From contig OX457031.1 of the NCBI GenBank assembly GCA_949752745.1, positions 51,159,103 through 51,223,102 on the forward strand: a stretch of DNA of 64,000 nucleotides. The letters run 5' to 3'. The position numbers and the translations under genes were made by a program. This DNA comes from Protula sp. h YS-2021. Taxonomy: Eukaryota > Annelida > Polychaeta > Sabellida > Serpulidae. This document shows positions 60,485 through 64,000 of the stretch, one piece after another. Position 1 is the first letter of the stretch; every line of letters begins with the position of its first letter. Below the pieces are notes generated by a model that saw only the letters and a program-made list of their open reading frames with translations, ran no database searches and was not told the origin of the DNA.

Positions 60485-61770
60485 ATTTAACTTTTTTTTC
60501 AAAAATTCCGAGAAAAATTCAAAAGTTTTCCAATTCACTCAAAAAGCACAAGCCGTATGCATGAACGCCTAGAGACGGCTCATATCGAAAATACATGAAA
60601 TCTGATAAAAACTGTAGGAGGAAATGCATTTTGAATTTTTTTCTTCACAAATTCTCTGATCGACTGAAAAAGACAGGCCATATTCACGACACCCTAAGCA
60701 TGCCTCAGCCCCAAAATAAATGATGTTTGATCAAAACTGCAAGAGAAAATGCATTTTGAGGTATTTTCATCAAAAATTTCCCCCGAAATCAAAAATTCCC
60801 AAGTCGAGTCAAATAGCACAAGCCGTATGTGAGACATAGTTAAGGATGCCTCATAGCAAAAATAAATGAAATCGGATAAAAACTGTAGGAGGAAATGCAT
60901 TTTGAAGTTTTTCTTCAAAAATTCCCAAAAAAATACAGAAATTGTCGGATCGACTAAAAAGCGCAAGTCGTATGCTCAACCCCTTAGGGATGCCTCAAAC
61001 CAAAAAAAGAAAAAAAAAAGAAAGAAATCGGTTCAAAACTGTAGGGGGAAATGCATTTTGAAGTTTTTTTCTTCAAAAACTCCCTAAAAATACAAAAATT
61101 TCCCGATCGACTAAAAAGCACAAGCCGTATGCACTCACACCAAAAATAAATGGCATCGAATCAAAATTGTAGGGGTAGATGCATTTTGAATTATTTTCGA
61201 AATTTTTGCTTAAAAAATCCCCAAAAATACAAACTAAAAAAGCACAAGCCGTATGCACGACCCTTTAGGGGTGCCTCATACCAAAAATAAATGACATCGG
61301 GTCAAAAATGTAAGAAGAGATACATTTTAAAATTTCTTTAAAAAATCTCCAAAAATTAAAAAATCACCCGATAGACTAAAAAAGCACAAGAAGTATGCAC
61401 GACCGCTTAGGAATGCCTTACACCAAAAATAAATGACATCGAACCAAAATTGTAGGTAGATGCATTTTTTTCAAAATTTTTGCTTAAAAAAATCCCCAAA
61501 AATACAAAAATTGTCCGATCGACTAAAAAAGCACAAGCCGTATGCACGACTCTTTAGGGGTGCCCCATACCAAAAATAAATGACATCGGGTCAAAAATGT
61601 AGGAGGAGATACATTTTAAATTTTTTTCTTTAAAAATTCCCCAAAAATTCAAAAATCACCCGATCAACTAGAAAAGCACAAGCCGTATGTACGACCCCTT
61701 AGGGATGCCTCACACTAAAAATAAATGACAACGGATCAAAATTGTAGGAGGAGATGCATTTTGAAACAAA
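60485..61770. repeat. Tandem repeat of about 120-155 bp, nine copies
   Basis: Landmarks per unit are AAAAAGCACAAGCCGTATGC, AC-CCTTAGGGATGCCTCA, CCAAAAATAAATGACATCGG and TGTAGGAGGAGATGCATTTT, then an A/T-rich spacer with TTC-AAAAATTCCC. The CACAAGCCGTATG landmark recurs near 60548, 60676, 60820, 60963, 61120, 61247, 61386, 61532 and 61677. Spacer length causes the size variation. Confidence 0.92.
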
Positions 61771-61779
61771 GTTTACAGC

Positions 61780-61925
61780 GAACTAACTAACTAACTAACG
61801 GACGCCATCCACAGACCGATAGGAATACCCCAACTTACGTGTAACGTAAGCTGGGCTAAAAAGTGAGTCCGGGCTGACACTTGAACTCGGGACGGCTTCC
61901 AATCAAGCGAACGCGTCAATCGCCC
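61780..61925 (-). mobile_element. Possible small tRNA-related SINE with (TTAG)n tail
   Basis: On the minus strand the order is GCGTTCGCTTGATTGGAAGC (anticodon-arm-like), CCGAGTTCAAGTGTC (B-box-like) and GCCCGGACTC, then about 80 bp with GTAACGTAAGCTGG-type words, ending in (GTTA)n at 61781-61799. No convincing A box and no full cloverleaf. Confidence 0.4.
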
Positions 61926-62127
61926 ACCCCCCCCCCCCCCGCCCCCCCCCTCAAGCTTGCGCACTGCCCCCCAAGAACTTACGCTTGGTGCAGGATCGAA
62001 CATCTAGTATAAGTATTCTGTGATTTGTCACAATTTTGTCCATTTGTGGCCAATGTTTTACCCAATTTTAGCCAAATCGCCAAACAAAATTACAGCCGGG
62101 GTTTGGGCAAAATTTGAAAGTACTTTT
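61926..62127. other. C-rich tract and unique-looking sequence
   Basis: C-rich tract at 61925-61951, interrupted by one G. No gene seen. Confidence 0.6.
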
Positions 62128-62560
62128 TTTGAACAATTTACATTTTGTCAATTTCTATTGTATTTCACAAATTCCTGGCCACTGCACTGCACAAGGTTGA
62201 AACCACACCTGGGTATAATTTCAAACGAATCCATCCACTAATAAATGCTCTAGGGGCGTGAGACTGACTCCAGTATAACACACACTTTACAAATGTTTAA
62301 AAATTCACCATTTTGTCAATTTCCGTCGTATTTCAAAAATTCCTGGTCGCTGCACTGCACAAGGGTTGGAACCACCCCTGGGTAAAATTTCAAACGAATC
62401 CATCCACAAATAAATGCTCTAGGTGCGTGAGACTGAAAGTGCACAGATAGATGGACGGACGGCAAGACACATAGACGGACAGACAGACGGACAGAGTGAA
62501 AACTACATCCGTCCCAAGGCCACTGCACTGCACAAGGTTGAAACTGATGGTGGGCGAAAA
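62128..62560. repeat. Repeat of about 170 bp, left group (2.5 copies)
   Basis: CCTGG-C-CTGCACTGCACAAG, ACC-CACC-GGGTA-AATTTCA and ATCCATCCAC-AATAAATGCT, then GCGTGAGACTGA recur. CTGCACTGC is at about 62182, 62350 and 62522. The second copy ends in a GGACGG/GACAGACAGACGG stretch (62450-62495). Confidence 0.85.
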
Positions 62561-62713
62561 TGCGAAGCGGCTTTAATATTCCTCGCTGTGAGAAACATTT
62601 AAGCAACTAACTGAAACCAGTACCAGTCAAGGCGCACAGATAAAATGAAGCTCCATATCTAGCCCCAACAAGCCGTTCCGCAATAATGTATCGAGTGGCC
62701 TATTCACTTGTTC

Positions 62714-62837
62714 TCACTGAAACTCCAGAACGTGACAAACGCATTCGCCTTGAGGAATCGCCGCGACGATGATTAAAAATTTAACTAGATGCTCGAGAAG
62801 CATGAATCCGCCGGGTTCGCTTAAATTGTATACCTGA
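62714..62837 (-). mobile_element. Probable Helentron 3' tail
   Basis: Immediately after the endonuclease stop. On the plus strand it reads CGCATTCGCCTTGAGGAATC, GCCGCGACGATGATTAAAAA and CATGAATCCGCCGGGTTCGC. Assigned only by position; the exact end is not determined. Confidence 0.4.
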
Positions 62838-63672
62838 TTATGATGTTCCTGTGAACAACTGTTCCAAAGAACACCATACAGCCTTGTGGTCAGTGAAGTA
62901 GAGGTTTGTAGAGCCAGTGGTACATGGTTGATTTGGTGTGAAGATAATATCGATACATCGACCAGATGGCATTGTTGCTTCAAACGAGGTTGGCAAAAGA
63001 TGAAATGAATTCATAAGATCTAGTAATGGCGACTGCTTCTGTGAAATGTTTATGTTGAAGTCACCAAGCACGATTGTTCTTTTCAATGGTAGTTGGACGA
63101 GAAGTTCCTGAAGATATTTACAGAACTTGTTTACCGGATAGATTGGCGACTTGTAGATGACACAAATTACAGTATCAGAGGTTTCTTGTGGAAACCTTAT
63201 GTTCACACAAAGAGCTTGAAGCGTTGTGTCAACGGTAATTTTTCTACCTTTCAGTAACGTATCGGTATATAATGCAACACCGCCTTTAGTGAAGCCATCG
63301 TTTCGGAAAACATCATGTGACGGAATGTAGAAATTGCTGTTGTCATGATGTGATGTCAACCATGTTTCACTCACAGCTATAATGGCTGCATTTACAAGTC
63401 GCTGATCAGCACAATGTCGATATGATGTGCTACAAGCGATCTGGTGTTTAAAGAAACTGCATACTGCCCCTCGCAGAATGTAGAAGAGAATCGGCCTATT
63501 ACATATGTATCATGCAGACACTTCATTTCATTGACAACTAGAGGATCGCACTTGATTTTCTTTTCATCAAAGTAGATGATTGACAGGCCATCGATAGTTC
63601 TGGCTCGGCTTAAAGCAACATAAGCCATTCCACATTTAGTCCAGTGTTGCAGTGATACCACCACTCTGTCAA
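62838..63672 (-). pseudogene. Helentron remnant: PIF1-type helicase end plus AP-like endonuclease
   Basis: Helitrons move by a Rep/helicase rolling-circle protein; Helentrons, a subgroup, carry an extra apurinic-like endonuclease after the helicase. Minus-strand 63672-63392 encodes the helicase C-terminus: LDRVVVSLQHW, then GMAYVALSRARTIDGL (the PIF1-family VALSR motif VI) and IKCDPLVVNEM. The endonuclease frame (to 62838) shows AVSETWL, an IVLGDFNINIS motif and a TDHKAVW end, the Glu, Asp/Asn and His landmarks of the fold. A 1-nt shift near 63415 separates helicase and endonuclease frames, so the fusion is broken. The element is truncated upstream at about 63672, where the right repeat group begins. 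About 120 bp of tail follows the stop. Confidence 0.85.
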
Positions 63673-63689
63673 GACTGATGTGTGTTATG

Positions 63690-64000
63690 CAAAGTCCTTA
63701 TTCAGTTTCTGCAATTTTTTAAAGTTTTGCCATTTTGGCAATTTTGCTCCGATCCCGTCGAATCCTGGTCACTGCACTGCGGGATGCTTAGGAGCAGCCA
63801 TGGGTAAAATCTTAAATCAATCCACTCACTAATGCGGCCTGTAGGCGCGTGAGACCGATATGTGTTATGCTCATTCCTAATTCATTTCTTCCATTTTTTT
63901 AAGTTTTGTCATTTTGACAATTTTGCTCGGATCCGGTCGAATCCTGGTCACTGCACTGCGGGATGCTTAGGAGCAGCCATGGGTAAAATCTTAAATCAAT
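63690..64000. repeat. Repeat of about 180 bp, right group (1.7 copies)
   Basis: CATTTTG-CAATTTTGCTC-GATCC, GTCGAATCCTGGTCACTGCA and GGAGCAGCCATGGGTAAAAT, then TCAATCCACTCACTAATGC, recur with CTGCACTGC at about 63772 and 63951. Shared words (CTGGTCACTGCACTGC, TGGGTAAAAT, AATCCA-(C/T)CACTAAT, GCGTGAGAC) show it is a sister of the 62128-62560 group. It continues past the window. Confidence 0.85.

Overview
The window reads as nuclear DNA of a lophotrochozoan animal, most likely a mollusc and possibly a gastropod. This rests on its texture: multi-exon GT-AG genes, very high simple-repeat content, (TAAC)n-tailed non-LTR retrotransposons with RNase H, a tRNA-derived SINE, a Helentron remnant and many long C/G tracts. 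The species assignment is inference; the eukaryotic character is visible directly. A 200-base run of N (38001-38200) shows this is a gapped draft scaffold.

Two protein-coding genes are supported. (1) A minus-strand CCDC93 orthologue, the coiled-coil subunit of the CCC/Commander endosomal recycling complex. Ten consecutive exons (51489-57013) have matching phases and GT-AG ends and encode 322 residues: the NN-CH domain and the start of the coiled coil. The first exon and the C-terminal half are not found. (2) A plus-strand UDP-glycosyltransferase, 5'-incomplete, whose large last exon (about 38218-39633) directly follows the assembly gap.

Everything else is repeats and mobile-element debris. 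0-15 kb: five minisatellites (units 19, about 9-18, 15/30, 33 and 52 bp), microsatellites, and a nested pair of inverted-repeat elements at 6479-7058. 15-33 kb: mostly AT-rich DNA without recognisable genes, a hairpin-bearing duplication (18.2 kb), a 22-bp minisatellite, a 3' fragment of an RNase H-type LINE (22.9-24.5 kb) and a SINE (26.4-26.6 kb). 33-38 kb: a second LINE copy in the opposite orientation, a 33-bp minisatellite, and a foldback-like element built of 15-bp repeats abutting the gap. 40-51 kb: diverged tandem repeats, a 38-bp minisatellite, and an element with hexamer-array inverted termini carrying a broken MADF domain (48.2-48.9 kb). 51-57 kb: CCDC93. 58-64 kb: a 51-bp satellite of about 44 copies, a roughly 145-bp repeat array, and a roughly 170-180-bp repeat family on both sides of a truncated Helentron (PIF1-type helicase end plus endonuclease).

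The observations I rate highest are: a 57-bp minisatellite that has amplified a CCDC93 exon/intron boundary into four donor-like copies; the nested inverted-repeat insertion whose empty site can be read from a second copy 48 kb away; the foldback element and wider dispersal of a 15-bp AAATGTC-type repeat; and the MADF element whose termini are ATGCGT arrays.
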